A stretch of DNA of 64,000 nt, from assembly GCA_938008535.1 (NCBI GenBank), contig CALLKF010000164.1, forward strand, positions 1 to 64,000, given 5' to 3'. The notes below the pieces were generated by a model. That model was not told the DNA's origin, searched no databases, and worked only from the letters and a program-made list of their open reading frames with translations. Both the position numbers and the translations under genes were made by a program. Origin of the DNA: an uncultured Saprospirales bacterium (lineage in GTDB: Bacteria > Bacteroidota > Bacteroidia > Chitinophagales > JADIYW01). This document shows positions 25,854 to 33,995 of this stretch, one piece after another; the first letter of the stretch is position 1, and each line of letters opens with the position of its first letter.

Positions 25854-27107
25854 ATGAAATACCTTATTAAAAATTCTACTCTTTTAAATCCTGATTCTGA
25901 ATTGATGAATGGTCAAAAGATAGACTGGTTGATTGAAGATGGTATCATGACATCTGTAACTGAAAACTCATCATTAGCTGATGCAGAAATTTTTGATGCG
26001 GCAAATTGCTACTTAGCTGCTGGTTTTTGCGATCTATCTGTCAACATAAATGATCCAGGTTTTGAATATCGTGAAGATATTGAATCTGTCTCTAAGGCAG
26101 CAATTGCTGGTGGTTTCACTACAATTTGCGCGGTTGCCAACAATCATCCAATTACGCAAACCAAAGCGCAAGTAGAATACGTTCTCAATAATGCAAAAAA
26201 TACTGTGATAACTATTTTACCAATTGGTGCAGTTACTGAAAATTTTGACGGCAAAACACCAACCGAAATGTATGATATGCATCATGCTGGTGCTATTGCT
26301 TTTTCAGATGTGCCGCACAGTATAAAAGACAGCGGTGTTTTGTTGCGTGCATTGCAATATGTGCAACCGTTTGATGGCTTGATTATTGCATTGCCATTTG
26401 ATAAAACATTGGTTGGCGATGGACAAGTAAATGAAAGCGAAGTTTCTGTAAAAATGGGTGTGAAAGGCATCACTAATTTATCTGAATTTTCAGTTGTACA
26501 ACGTGATATTGAATTACTAAAATACGCTGGAGGAAAATTGCATATTGTTGGAATTTCCACAAAAGAAAGTGTAGATTTAATTAGAAAAGCGAAAGCAGAA
26601 AAATTAAACATTACTTGTTCGGTTTTTGTGCATCATTTAATTAGCAATGAAAATGATGTGAAAAATTTTGATTCAAACTATAAAGTATTTCCACCATTGA
26701 GAACGCTGGAAGACCAACAATCATTGATAGATGCTCTGAAAGATGGAACAATAGATTGTATTTCCACTCAACATACACCATTAAATATCGACGAAAAAAA
26801 TGTGGAATTTGAAATTGCTGATTTCGGAATGATTGGTTTGCAAACTGCGTTTGGTTTATTAAATAAAAAATTAGAAAACGAAATTTCTAAAGAAAAACTA
26901 ATCGAATTATTATCAAACAATCCGAGAAAAATAATCAATCAATCAAATCAAAGTTCTGAGTTTATCATTTTGAATTTTGACGAAGAATATATTTACACAG
27001 AAAAAGACAATCTTTCCAAATCAAAAAATTCTCCATACTTTAACCAATCATTAAAAGGAAAAGTGAAAGCCGTTTTTGCAAAAGGAAAATTAATTATAAA
27101 CAACTAA
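25854..27107 (+). CDS. Dihydroorotase homologue lacking metal ligands
   Basis: A 417-residue protein aligned throughout with type I dihydroorotases, e.g. DPGFEYREDIESVSKAAIAGGFTT. The metal-binding positions are lost: the HVHLR segment is SVNIN here (Ser62, Asn64, Asn66), the third His is replaced at LP (180-181), the fourth His is Gly233 in HIVGIST, and the catalytic Asp is Gln306 in STQHTPL. Dihydroorotase closes carbamoyl aspartate in pyrimidine synthesis, but this copy should not bind zinc. Non-catalytic PyrC-like partners of aspartate transcarbamoylase are known in other bacteria, so a structural role is possible. It starts 9 bases after batA and its stop abuts the DUF4199 start. Confidence 0.85.
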   Translation: MKYLIKNSTLLNPDSELMNGQKIDWLIEDGIMTSVTENSSLADAEIFDAANCYLAAGFCDLSVNINDPGFEYREDIESVSKAAIAGGFTTICAVANNHPITQTKAQVEYVLNNAKNTVITILPIGAVTENFDGKTPTEMYDMHHAGAIAFSDVPHSIKDSGVLLRALQYVQPFDGLIIALPFDKTLVGDGQVNESEVSVKMGVKGITNLSEFSVVQRDIELLKYAGGKLHIVGISTKESVDLIRKAKAEKLNITCSVFVHHLISNENDVKNFDSNYKVFPPLRTLEDQQSLIDALKDGTIDCISTQHTPLNIDEKNVEFEIADFGMIGLQTAFGLLNKKLENEISKEKLIELLSNNPRKIINQSNQSSEFIILNFDEEYIYTEKDNLSKSKNSPYFNQSLKGKVKAVFAKGKLIINN

Positions 27108-27542
27108 ATGAGCAACGAACAACCAACAGAAACAAATCCGCGTGGTGCATTAAGTGGCATTTTAATTACATTAATAGCAGCACTTGTATCTACCTTGTTT
27201 TTTGCATCTTTTTTCACCTTAGCATACATCAAACACATGCCTTACGGCAGACCGCAAGCTATGATTTTACAGGTAACAGCCATCGCATTTGCGGTAGTGC
27301 TTACTCTCTATTTATCTAGAAAAGTACAAGGCGACAAATTGAGTTACATGCAAGGTTTTTTAGGTGGCTGGATGACGAGTTTAGTATTAGCGTTGTTCGT
27401 TTCATCTTTCTACTCTATTTTTTCATCTATCACCAAAACACCAACGATGCCAACTGGTGGATTCGCTATGATTGTGATGTTATATAGCGCAATCGGCATG
27501 TTATTTTCGCTAGTATCAGCAATTATCTTTAAAAAAGATTAA
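27108..27542 (+). CDS. DUF4199 membrane protein
   Basis: A 144-residue protein with four predicted membrane helices (about 16-40, 50-66, 84-106 and 118-141), matching the DUF4199 family of Bacteroidota. It begins immediately after the stop codon of the dihydroorotase homologue, with no gap, so translation is probably coupled. Function unknown. The same order, BatA-domain protein, dihydroorotase-like protein, DUF4199 protein, glycosyltransferase, recurs in this phylum as I recall. Confidence 0.75.
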   Translation: MSNEQPTETNPRGALSGILITLIAALVSTLFFASFFTLAYIKHMPYGRPQAMILQVTAIAFAVVLTLYLSRKVQGDKLSYMQGFLGGWMTSLVLALFVSSFYSIFSSITKTPTMPTGGFAMIVMLYSAIGMLFSLVSAIIFKKD

Positions 27543-27601
27543 TTTCTTTTTTCTCAGAATAAATAAAGTTATTTTTGCAGTCGTAAATCGTATATCACAA
27601 A

Positions 27602-28543
27602 TTGAACATCAGTATAGTCATACCACTATTTAACGAAGAAGAATCGTTGCCAGAATTATTTACTTGGATTGAAAAAGTGATGACGGAAAATAATTTTACA
27701 TATGAAGTCATTGCAGTTGATGATGGCAGCAAAGACACTTCGTGGAAAGTGATTAAAGATTTTTCGCAGAAAAATCCAAATATAAAAGGCATACATTTTC
27801 AACGCAACTATGGAAAATCTGCAGCGTTGCAAGTTGGTTTCGAAACAGTACAAGGCGATGTAGTGATTACCATGGATGCTGATTTGCAAGATTCGCCAGA
27901 TGAAATTCCTGATTTATATAAAATGATTTCAGTTGATGGCTTTGATTTGGTTTCTGGCTGGAAGAAAAAACGCTACGATCCACTTTCAAAAACTATTCCA
28001 ACCAAGTTATTTAATTTTGCAACTCGCAAAGTTTCTGACATAAACAATCTGCATGATTTTAATTGTGGTTTGAAAGCTTATAAAAAAGAAGTGGTAAAAA
28101 ATATTGAAGTGTATGGTGAAATGCATCGTTATATTCCTGTAATTGCAAAATGGAGTGGCTACGATAAAATCACTGAAAAAGCAGTGCAACATCAGGAACG
28201 AAAATACGGAAAAACAAAATTTGGATTAGAGCGATTTGTAAATGGTTTTTTAGATTTAATGAGCATCACTTTTGTCGGAAGATTTGGCAAAAGACCTATG
28301 CATTTATTTGGTACACTCGGTATCCTTTCCTTTTTATTAGGCGTTTTTATTCTCATTTATTTAACGATTACAAAAACAGTTTTTGGCGTTGTAGGTATGA
28401 CAAACAGACCTATTTTTTACCTTGGAATTCTAACCATTATTGTTGGTGCTCAACTTTTTGTAGCTGGCTTTTTAGGCGAACTCATCGCAAGAAATGGTGC
28501 TGACAGAAACCATTATAATATTGGCGAAAAGGTCGGATTTTAA
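27602..28543 (+). CDS. Family 2 glycosyltransferase, DPM1/GtrB-like, TTG start
   Basis: A 313-residue enzyme: GT2 catalytic domain (SIVIPLFNEEESLPELF, AVDDGSKDTSW, MDADLQDSPDEI with the DxD metal motif) followed by two C-terminal membrane helices at about 235-260 and 270-295. Such enzymes usually move a sugar from a nucleotide donor to a polyprenyl phosphate at the inner membrane. The start is TTG at 27602: the family N-terminus begins right there, an in-frame TAA lies six codons upstream, and the next ATG is inside the domain. TATTTTTG about 30 bases upstream could be its own -7 element. Confidence 0.88.
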   Translation: MNISIVIPLFNEEESLPELFTWIEKVMTENNFTYEVIAVDDGSKDTSWKVIKDFSQKNPNIKGIHFQRNYGKSAALQVGFETVQGDVVITMDADLQDSPDEIPDLYKMISVDGFDLVSGWKKKRYDPLSKTIPTKLFNFATRKVSDINNLHDFNCGLKAYKKEVVKNIEVYGEMHRYIPVIAKWSGYDKITEKAVQHQERKYGKTKFGLERFVNGFLDLMSITFVGRFGKRPMHLFGTLGILSFLLGVFILIYLTITKTVFGVVGMTNRPIFYLGILTIIVGAQLFVAGFLGELIARNGADRNHYNIGEKVGF

Positions 28544-28670
28544 GTTAATTATTATCTTTATAAACTATAACCTATACTGCATATCATTTTGATTTGTTTA
28601 GTTTAATCACTAATTTAACAGTGCGTTTCTCAAATGTAGCAATTCATAGAAATTGAATTAAAATAATAAA

Positions 28671-29447
28671 ATGTATAATTTAACACAAGAATACGACAAA
28701 TACACCAAAGAAGATTTTTTAGTATGGAAGTTATTGTATCAGCGACAAAGTGTGTTACTCCAAAACATGGCGTCGAAGGAGTTTATTCACGGAATGGAAG
28801 AAATGCATTTTAATGCAGATAAAATTCCAGATTTTAATCACGTAAATAAAGTATTGGCAAATACTACAGGCTGGCAAATTGAAGTAGTACCTGGTTTAAT
28901 TCCAGATAAAGATTTTTTTGAATTGTTAGCTAATAAAAAGTTTCCATCTTCTACTTGGTTGCGTAAATTAGAGAACTTAGATTATTTAGAAGAACCTGAT
29001 ATGTTTCATGATTGTTTTGCGCACATGCCATTATTAAGCGAACAATTTTTTGTAGATTATTTGCAAGAGATTTCCAAAATAGCATTAAAACATATTGATG
29101 ATGCATTAGCTATAGAATTGATTGGTCGAGTGTATTGGTTTACAGTAGAATTTGGTTTGATACAACAGGAAAATGGCATGCGTATTTATGGAGCAGGCAT
29201 TTTATCTTCAAGTGGTGAAAGTATTTTTAGTGTTGGTGATAAATCCAATCGATTGCCGTTTAATGTGAAGGACATGATGGAAAAGCATTACTATAAAGAT
29301 CATTTCCAGGACAGATATTATGTGATTAATAGTTACAAAGAATTATTTGATGCGATTCCGGAAATTGAAAGTTTATTAGAACACGCATTAAAATCAATAC
29401 CACACGAAAAAAATATTTATGCAACACCATTGGATATAAATTTGTAG
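28671..29447 (+). CDS. phhA: Phenylalanine 4-monooxygenase
   Basis: A 258-residue aromatic amino acid hydroxylase catalytic domain. The iron site is visible as EEPDMFHDCFAHMP, giving the two His ligands, and the Glu in YWFTVEFGL. Ala replaces the usual Gly before the second His (FAHMP for FGHVP). The enzyme converts Phe to Tyr using a pterin cofactor, O2 and iron. Size fits the bacterial single-domain form with no ACT regulatory domain. It feeds Tyr into the homogentisate pathway encoded at 45-50 kb. No pterin carbinolamine dehydratase lies next to it. Confidence 0.92.
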   Translation: MYNLTQEYDKYTKEDFLVWKLLYQRQSVLLQNMASKEFIHGMEEMHFNADKIPDFNHVNKVLANTTGWQIEVVPGLIPDKDFFELLANKKFPSSTWLRKLENLDYLEEPDMFHDCFAHMPLLSEQFFVDYLQEISKIALKHIDDALAIELIGRVYWFTVEFGLIQQENGMRIYGAGILSSSGESIFSVGDKSNRLPFNVKDMMEKHYYKDHFQDRYYVINSYKELFDAIPEIESLLEHALKSIPHEKNIYATPLDINL

Positions 29448-29454
29448 AAATAGC

Positions 29455-29547
29455 ATCACAGAGAACTCTAAGAACACACAAAGTTTTACAGAGTTTTTTA
29501 TAAAAACGCTGTTATCTCTGTGATTTTCTCTGAGTAACTCAGTGATA
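29455..29547. repeat. CACAGAG/CTCTGTG intergenic repeat, copy 1
   Basis: ATCACAGAG at 29455-29463 pairs with CTCTGTGAT at 29516-29524, and TAAAAACGCTGT at 29501-29512 is repeated exactly at 29781-29792 in copy 2. Intergenic tracts of this degenerate cacagag/ctctgtg type are familiar in Bacteroidota genomes. Confidence 0.6.
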
Positions 29548-29564
29548 CCAAAAAGATACAGTAA

Positions 29565-29720
29565 ATGAAAAAGCAAACACTCAAACAAATAAAATCAAGT
29601 GTAAGAAAGAAGCAAATTAAAGATGGTTTTTTTGATGGAAGATTTGCACCTAAAACACAACCTAATAAAAAGAAAGTGCAGAATAAAAGACAATGTCGGT
29701 TAAAAATTTCACTTGAATAA
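29565..29720 (+). CDS. Small basic protein, hypothetical
   Basis: A 51-residue ORF starting MKKQTLKQIKSSVRKKQIKD and ending KRQCRLKISLE. About a third of the residues are Lys or Arg, and it has a central GFFDGRFAPKTQP. I do not recognise it. In its favour: an ATG start, a length and composition like small nucleic-acid-binding proteins, and no competing frame in a 395-base gap. Against it: the gap is otherwise made of intergenic repeats and no promoter is evident. It lies between the two CACAGAG repeat copies. Confidence 0.4.
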   Translation: MKKQTLKQIKSSVRKKQIKDGFFDGRFAPKTQPNKKKVQNKRQCRLKISLE

Positions 29721-29750
29721 AAAATAATATCATAGCATGCTCGAAGGAAA

Positions 29751-29824
29751 ACACAGAGAAAATAAATAATTTTATAAAAATAAAAACGCTGTGGCCTCAG
29801 TGAAAACTCAGAGTTTTCTGTGAT
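29751..29824. repeat. CACAGAG/CTCTGTG intergenic repeat, copy 2
   Basis: ACACAGAGAA at 29751-29760 faces TTTTCTGTGAT near 29814-29824, with TAAAAACGCTGT at 29781-29792 identical to copy 1. The two copies flank the 51-codon ORF about 280 bases apart. Confidence 0.6.
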
Positions 29825-29842
29825 AAAAAAATAAAACGAAAA

Positions 29843-30706
29843 ATGAAAACAATCATACCCAAAGAAACAGGTTTAAAAGAAATATCTAATTTTTTTACAT
29901 CGGCAATTGTACCGCGACCAGTTGCCTTTGTGAGTACGATAGATGAAAACGGAACACCGAATTTGAGTCCGTTTTCTTTCTTTAATATTTTTAGTTCCAA
30001 TCCACCAATTCTTATTTTTTCACCAGCAAAAAGTGCATTAACTGGCAAACAAAAAGATACTTACTATAATGTAAAAACCAATGCAGAATGCGTGATTCAC
30101 ATAGCAAACTATGCTATGGTAGAACAATTATCAGTAACCAGCGGTGCTTATCCATCTGGTGTAAATGAGTTTATAAAAGGTGGTTTTACGGAAGAAAAAT
30201 CTACTTTAGTAAAACCACCACGTATAAAAGAAGCGCCTATTGCATTTGAGTGCAAAGTGAATCAAATTATAGAATTAGGTGACACAGGTGGTTCTGGAAA
30301 TTTAGTGATTTGCAAAATTGTACTGATTCACGTAGATGAAAATTTATTAGATGCTAACGGAAATGTGATTGCAGAAAAACTAGATCCTATTGCACGTTTA
30401 GGTTATAACAATTATGTGCGATTCACGAAAGACGATATTTTTGAAACGCCAAAACCATTGAAAGCCTTTGGCGTTGGCGTTGATGCCATTCCACAATGGA
30501 TAAGAGAGGAAAAAATTTTAGATGGAAATGAATTAGGAAAATTAGCCAGCATTGCAGAAATTCCAAACAAAGAAGAAATTAAAGACGATAGCGAATTAGT
30601 AGAATTAATTTCCGATTATAAAGATCAAAGCATCAACGAGCTCAAAAGATTATTGAGTGAAAATAAAATTAAAGAAGCTTGGTTGGTGTTGTTGAATGTG
30701 AAGTGA
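29843..30706 (+). CDS. Flavin reductase-like FMN-binding protein
   Basis: A 287-residue protein whose first ~205 residues form a flavin reductase-like split barrel: SAIVPRPVAFVSTIDENG, SPFSFFNIFSSNPPI and SGAYPSGVNEF are typical. The last ~80 residues are charged and helical and specific to a subgroup. Family members bind FMN and often act as NAD(P)H:flavin reductases or in unknown redox steps. Nothing adjacent identifies a partner monooxygenase. Confidence 0.82.
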   Translation: MKTIIPKETGLKEISNFFTSAIVPRPVAFVSTIDENGTPNLSPFSFFNIFSSNPPILIFSPAKSALTGKQKDTYYNVKTNAECVIHIANYAMVEQLSVTSGAYPSGVNEFIKGGFTEEKSTLVKPPRIKEAPIAFECKVNQIIELGDTGGSGNLVICKIVLIHVDENLLDANGNVIAEKLDPIARLGYNNYVRFTKDDIFETPKPLKAFGVGVDAIPQWIREEKILDGNELGKLASIAEIPNKEEIKDDSELVELISDYKDQSINELKRLLSENKIKEAWLVLLNVK

Positions 30707-30731
30707 AAATATTTCAATTTTTTATTTTAAC
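30707..30731 (+). terminator. Possible weak terminator after the flavin reductase gene
   Basis: TGAAA-ATA-TTTCA followed by ATTTTTTATTTT lies directly after the stop codon. The stem is only 5 bp, so this is a weak call. Confidence 0.35.
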
Positions 30732-30739
30732 TTTAATAC

Positions 30740-30967
30740 ATGGAACAATTAGTAATAGATATTGAATCTAATGATGATGCACAATTAATAAAAGAACTGC
30801 TTAAACGATTTAAAAAAGTAGAAGTGAAAAGTTTTGCTTCTGATATTAATGAAAAAGAAATGCAGTTTAGAATACAACAAGGTATTAAAGATGCAGATTT
30901 TGGAAATGTGAAAGATTGGAATACAGTAAAGACAGAATTGGCAACTAAAATTGTACAATATAAATAA
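30740..30967 (+). CDS. Putative antitoxin of second RelE/ParE pair
   Basis: A 75-residue acidic-to-neutral protein (MEQLVIDIESNDDAQLIKEL, then FKKVEVKSF) resembling the small antitoxin-like ORFs paired with RelE toxins in Bacteroidota. The IDIESNDDAQLIKELLKRFK segment suggests a short strand followed by a helix. Its TAA stop at 30965-30967 is followed at once by the toxin ATG. It shares no clear similarity with the antitoxin at 1123-1308. Confidence 0.65.
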   Translation: MEQLVIDIESNDDAQLIKELLKRFKKVEVKSFASDINEKEMQFRIQQGIKDADFGNVKDWNTVKTELATKIVQYK

Positions 30968-31279
30968 ATGTTTAAAATTATAGTTACTGAAAATACGGAA
31001 CAATCATTAAATGAAATTATTGATTTCTATTTTACAGAACACACCATAGACAGAACACAAAAAGTATTAGATAGTATAGATGAAGCATTTATAAAAATTG
31101 CGAAATCACCTTTTCATTTTCCAATATGTTTTGATGTCAGAGCACCACAGGAAAATATTCGACAATTTATTTTACACGATACTTTTAAAATTATCTATAG
31201 AATTCAACCTGATAGAATTGAGATAATTGAAATTTTTCATGGAAGAAGAAATCCTGAAATTATAAAAGAAGTTGATTAA
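30968..31279 (+). CDS. RelE/ParE-family toxin, second pair
   Basis: A 103-residue RelE/ParE-type protein: MFKIIVTENTEQSLNEIIDFY opens with the usual strand and helix, SPFHFPICFDVR marks the conserved middle, and the C-terminus KIIYRIQPDRIEIIEIFHGRRNP carries the typical closing strands with Arg-Arg. Family members inhibit translation or gyrase. Stop and start are adjacent with its antitoxin, so the pair is one transcript. It is not closely similar to the toxin at 834-1133, so the two modules look independent. Confidence 0.8.
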   Translation: MFKIIVTENTEQSLNEIIDFYFTEHTIDRTQKVLDSIDEAFIKIAKSPFHFPICFDVRAPQENIRQFILHDTFKIIYRIQPDRIEIIEIFHGRRNPEIIKEVD

Positions 31280-31280
31280 G

Positions 31281-31661
31281 TTATTTCATCACTACATACA
31301 TTTGCCACGCGCCAAATCCAACACACCAGATATTGATAAATGCATTTAGGATGCCATCGATAATGCCAACATTATACATTCCATTTAAAATGTTGAAACT
31401 AAAATCACACAAACCTAAAAACAGCATCGCACCAGCAGCCACTAAGGTGTAATCTTTCCATTTAATATTGTTTCTATTGAAGTAAGCTATCAATAAAACA
31501 ATACATAAAAAACTATCAGGCAACGGAAAGCTATGTTCGAACTTACTATAATAGCTTGGATAATTTGGATTCTCAAAACCAAAAGTAAAAAACGCTGTCC
31601 AGAATAAAATTAATCCAATAGCAGTTAACAGTTGTAGAGTATAGGTTGTTTTGAATTGCAT
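31281..31661 (-). CDS. Four-helix membrane protein, unknown
   Basis: A 126-residue protein with about four membrane helices (roughly 8-28, 47-60, 69-90 and 96-122). I do not recognise the family. Its start codon directly abuts the stop of the SDR gene upstream (one message), so it may be the last member of the SDR/SDR operon. Aromatic residues near helix ends (FENPNYPSYYSKF) suggest an exposed loop between helices 1 and 2. Confidence 0.6.
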   Translation of the reverse strand: MQFKTTYTLQLLTAIGLILFWTAFFTFGFENPNYPSYYSKFEHSFPLPDSFLCIVLLIAYFNRNNIKWKDYTLVAAGAMLFLGLCDFSFNILNGMYNVGIIDGILNAFINIWCVGFGAWQMYVVMK

Positions 31662-32477
31662 TTATTTTTGCTGTACTTTTTTAATACTCAAGTTCATAAT
31701 AAAATCTACTAAACCAGGAAAAAACCGTTTTAAAATTAATGACATTTTTCCATCAAATCCTGGAATTATCATTTTTTTATTTTTTTGAATGCCTTTTAAA
31801 ACAGCATTTGCAACAAATTCTGGTTGTAATAATTTGGCATTTCCTGCAATTGCTTTTGTTTCTGCTGGCTTCGTTATATTTTCTGCTTCTAGTCCAGGTG
31901 TATCTGTATCTGGTGGACATAAAACAGATACGGAAATGTTATAACGTTTTAGCTCTTGACGAAGTGCGTCAGAAAAACCAATGATACCAAATTTTGTCAT
32001 ACAATAATCGGTATAACCGAAAACACCAATAAAACCTGCTACAGACGATGTATTCATAATATAACCACCTTTCTGTTTCATGTGAGGCAATATATTATAA
32101 ACGGAATTCCAGGTAGAATATAAATTCGTTTTAATTAACTTATCAAAACTTTCAAACGTAATATTTTCAAAATAATCTGGTTGTGCAATACCAACGCAAT
32201 TGATTAAAATATCAGGAATGCCATTTTCTAAAATTGCTTTTTCAAAAACCGTTTTAACATCATTATTATCTGAAGTATCAACGCTGTAATAATATACTTT
32301 CTGCGATTGATTTTTTTGAACAGATTTTATTTCATCGACTGCACTTTCTAGTTTATTTATGGTTCTGGCAAAAATAACTACATTGCTACCTTCTATAGCC
32401 AATGCTTTGGCAACTGCTAAGCCAATACCAGTAGAACCACCAGTAATAAATGCTGTTTTGTTTTGATAAAAACTCAT
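31662..32477 (-). CDS. SDR oxidoreductase resembling 3-ketodihydrosphingosine reductase
   Basis: A 271-residue classical SDR: TGGSTGIG at residues 12-19 binds NAD(P)H, NTSS supplies the catalytic Ser, and YTDYCMTK gives the YxxxK motif. The segment LCPPDTDTPGLEAENITKP, followed by ETKAI, is strikingly like eukaryotic KDSR/FVT1, which has PPDTDTPG, ENxTKP and ET in the same order. KDSR reduces 3-ketosphinganine in sphingolipid synthesis, and many Bacteroidota make sphingolipids, so this role is plausible. The family assignment is from memory of the motif. The gene follows an extended SDR gene by a single base. Confidence 0.75.
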   Translation of the reverse strand: MSFYQNKTAFITGGSTGIGLAVAKALAIEGSNVVIFARTINKLESAVDEIKSVQKNQSQKVYYYSVDTSDNNDVKTVFEKAILENGIPDILINCVGIAQPDYFENITFESFDKLIKTNLYSTWNSVYNILPHMKQKGGYIMNTSSVAGFIGVFGYTDYCMTKFGIIGFSDALRQELKRYNISVSVLCPPDTDTPGLEAENITKPAETKAIAGNAKLLQPEFVANAVLKGIQKNKKMIIPGFDGKMSLILKRFFPGLVDFIMNLSIKKVQQK

Positions 32478-32478
32478 G

Positions 32479-33492
32479 CTATTTTTGTTTAAGCTTAGTA
32501 AAATCGAGGGTTTTCATCCATTCCATCGTTTTTGCAAAACCTTCTTTATACGTAACCTTTGGAGTCCAATCTAACTCTCTTTTTGCTTTATCAATGGAAA
32601 ATCGCAAGCGTGAACCTAAATTTTTTACAGTGTATGTTGTGAGCAATGGTCTATCTTTTTGATTAACTAATTTCCCAAAAAATTCCATAACTACAGCAAC
32701 ACTATATGCCAACCAATATGGAATTCTCATTTTCACTTCTTTTGCGTTTATTGATTTTGCCAAGCTATTGGTAAATTCTTCCAATGTTGTATGTTCTCCA
32801 TCGTGTATCAGGTAGCCGTTACCAATAGCACGTATATCTTCAGCAATTAACATCAATAAATCAACTAAGTTTTCAATGTAGGTTGGCCAAACAATCGCAT
32901 TTTTGCGCATAAAAACCATTTCTTTTTTCAGAACTGCATCTGCTAAATGTGGCACAAATGTTTTGTCGCCAGGTCCGAAAATCCAGCATGGATACACCAT
33001 AGTTACTGGTAAGTTTTTTTCTTTATAATATTTCCAGGCAATTTCTTCAGCTATTAATTTTGTATCAGGATAAGGTTCATTCCATGGTGTAAGTGGAAAA
33101 GTTTCATCCATCACTACATCTTCACGCAATCCAAAAACATCATTTGTACTTATTTTCACAAACCTTGATACGTTGGCTTCGCTTGCTGCGCGACAAACAT
33201 TTTCGGTTCCATTTATCATCACCTGTTCAAATATCTCACGCTTGCCCCAATCTGAAACAAAAGCAGCACAATGAAAAACAATGTCAATATCATCTGTTAG
33301 TCCTTTTTTTACTTCTTCGTAATTTCTAATATCACCATAAATAATTTCGACATTTTTGTTTTGCAAATTTTTAATTTCAGGATCGTTAGGTAATACAAAT
33401 GCTCGTACAACATTTTCTTTTTGCAGATTCGCATTTACTAAATGTGTACCCAAAAATCCTGTTGCTCCAGTAATAAAAACTTTTGTCGGCAT
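32479..33492 (-). CDS. Extended SDR, NAD-dependent epimerase/dehydratase family
   Basis: About 337 residues from the chosen start. GATGFLG near the N-terminus binds NAD(P), STND is the Ser region, and YPDTK is the YxxxK motif. It resembles the 3-beta-hydroxysteroid dehydrogenase / NSDHL-like branch (FVKISTNDVFGLRED, VYPCWIFGPGD). A longer frame starts at 33510, but the Met at 33492 directly precedes the conserved TKVFITGATGF, so I use it. One base separates it from the KDSR-like gene, so the two enzymes probably act on one lipid or isoprenoid pathway. Confidence 0.82.
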   Translation of the reverse strand: MPTKVFITGATGFLGTHLVNANLQKENVVRAFVLPNDPEIKNLQNKNVEIIYGDIRNYEEVKKGLTDDIDIVFHCAAFVSDWGKREIFEQVMINGTENVCRAASEANVSRFVKISTNDVFGLREDVVMDETFPLTPWNEPYPDTKLIAEEIAWKYYKEKNLPVTMVYPCWIFGPGDKTFVPHLADAVLKKEMVFMRKNAIVWPTYIENLVDLLMLIAEDIRAIGNGYLIHDGEHTTLEEFTNSLAKSINAKEVKMRIPYWLAYSVAVVMEFFGKLVNQKDRPLLTTYTVKNLGSRLRFSIDKAKRELDWTPKVTYKEGFAKTMEWMKTLDFTKLKQK

Positions 33493-33573
33493 ATTTTCTA
33501 TATTTAGCAAAAAAGAGTATGCTGTTTAAAACCAAGTAAATATAAAAAAACAAAAAAATTAGTTAATACAATT

Positions 33574-33993
33574 TTATTTTGTTTTTTTCATCTCTTCCAA
33601 CATTTGTATAATCTTATCTAGTTTTTCCGTTTCAATTAAATTAAGTTGTTTCTGTAAAGCTTCGATTTCTAATTTTGCATCTAGGTTTGTTTGGTAATCA
33701 GCTTGTGCTTGTGCTCTGTCTCTATCGCTTTGTCGGTTCTGAGCCATCATAATTATTGGTGCAGCATAAGCAGCTTGTGTAGAAAATAATAAATTCAGCA
33801 AGATAAATGGATATGGATCCCATTTTTGAATAAATCCTAAAACATTCAAACCCATCCAAATTATTACAAAAACTGTTTGTATAATTATAAATCGCCATGA
33901 ACCCATGCCAGTTGCTACGGAATCTGCAAGACGTTGACCAAATGAAGACACTTCAATGTGTTCTTCGTGCCAGTTTTTATTTTTTTTTGCCAT
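33574..33993 (-). CDS. DUF1003 membrane protein
   Basis: About 139 residues. DUF1003 hallmarks are ADSVATGMGSWRFIIIQTVF, then the second helix and STQAAYAAPIIMMAQNRQ. Two membrane helices are followed by a long coiled-coil tail (LEIEALQKQLNLIETEKLDK). Function unknown. A longer frame from 34047 overlaps the upstream gene, so the start at 33993 (MAKKNKNWHEEH) is preferred; it lies 2 bases after the DUF1028 stop, suggesting one transcript. Confidence 0.82.
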   Translation of the reverse strand: MAKKNKNWHEEHIEVSSFGQRLADSVATGMGSWRFIIIQTVFVIIWMGLNVLGFIQKWDPYPFILLNLLFSTQAAYAAPIIMMAQNRQSDRDRAQAQADYQTNLDAKLEIEALQKQLNLIETEKLDKIIQMLEEMKKTK

Positions 33994-33995
33994 TT

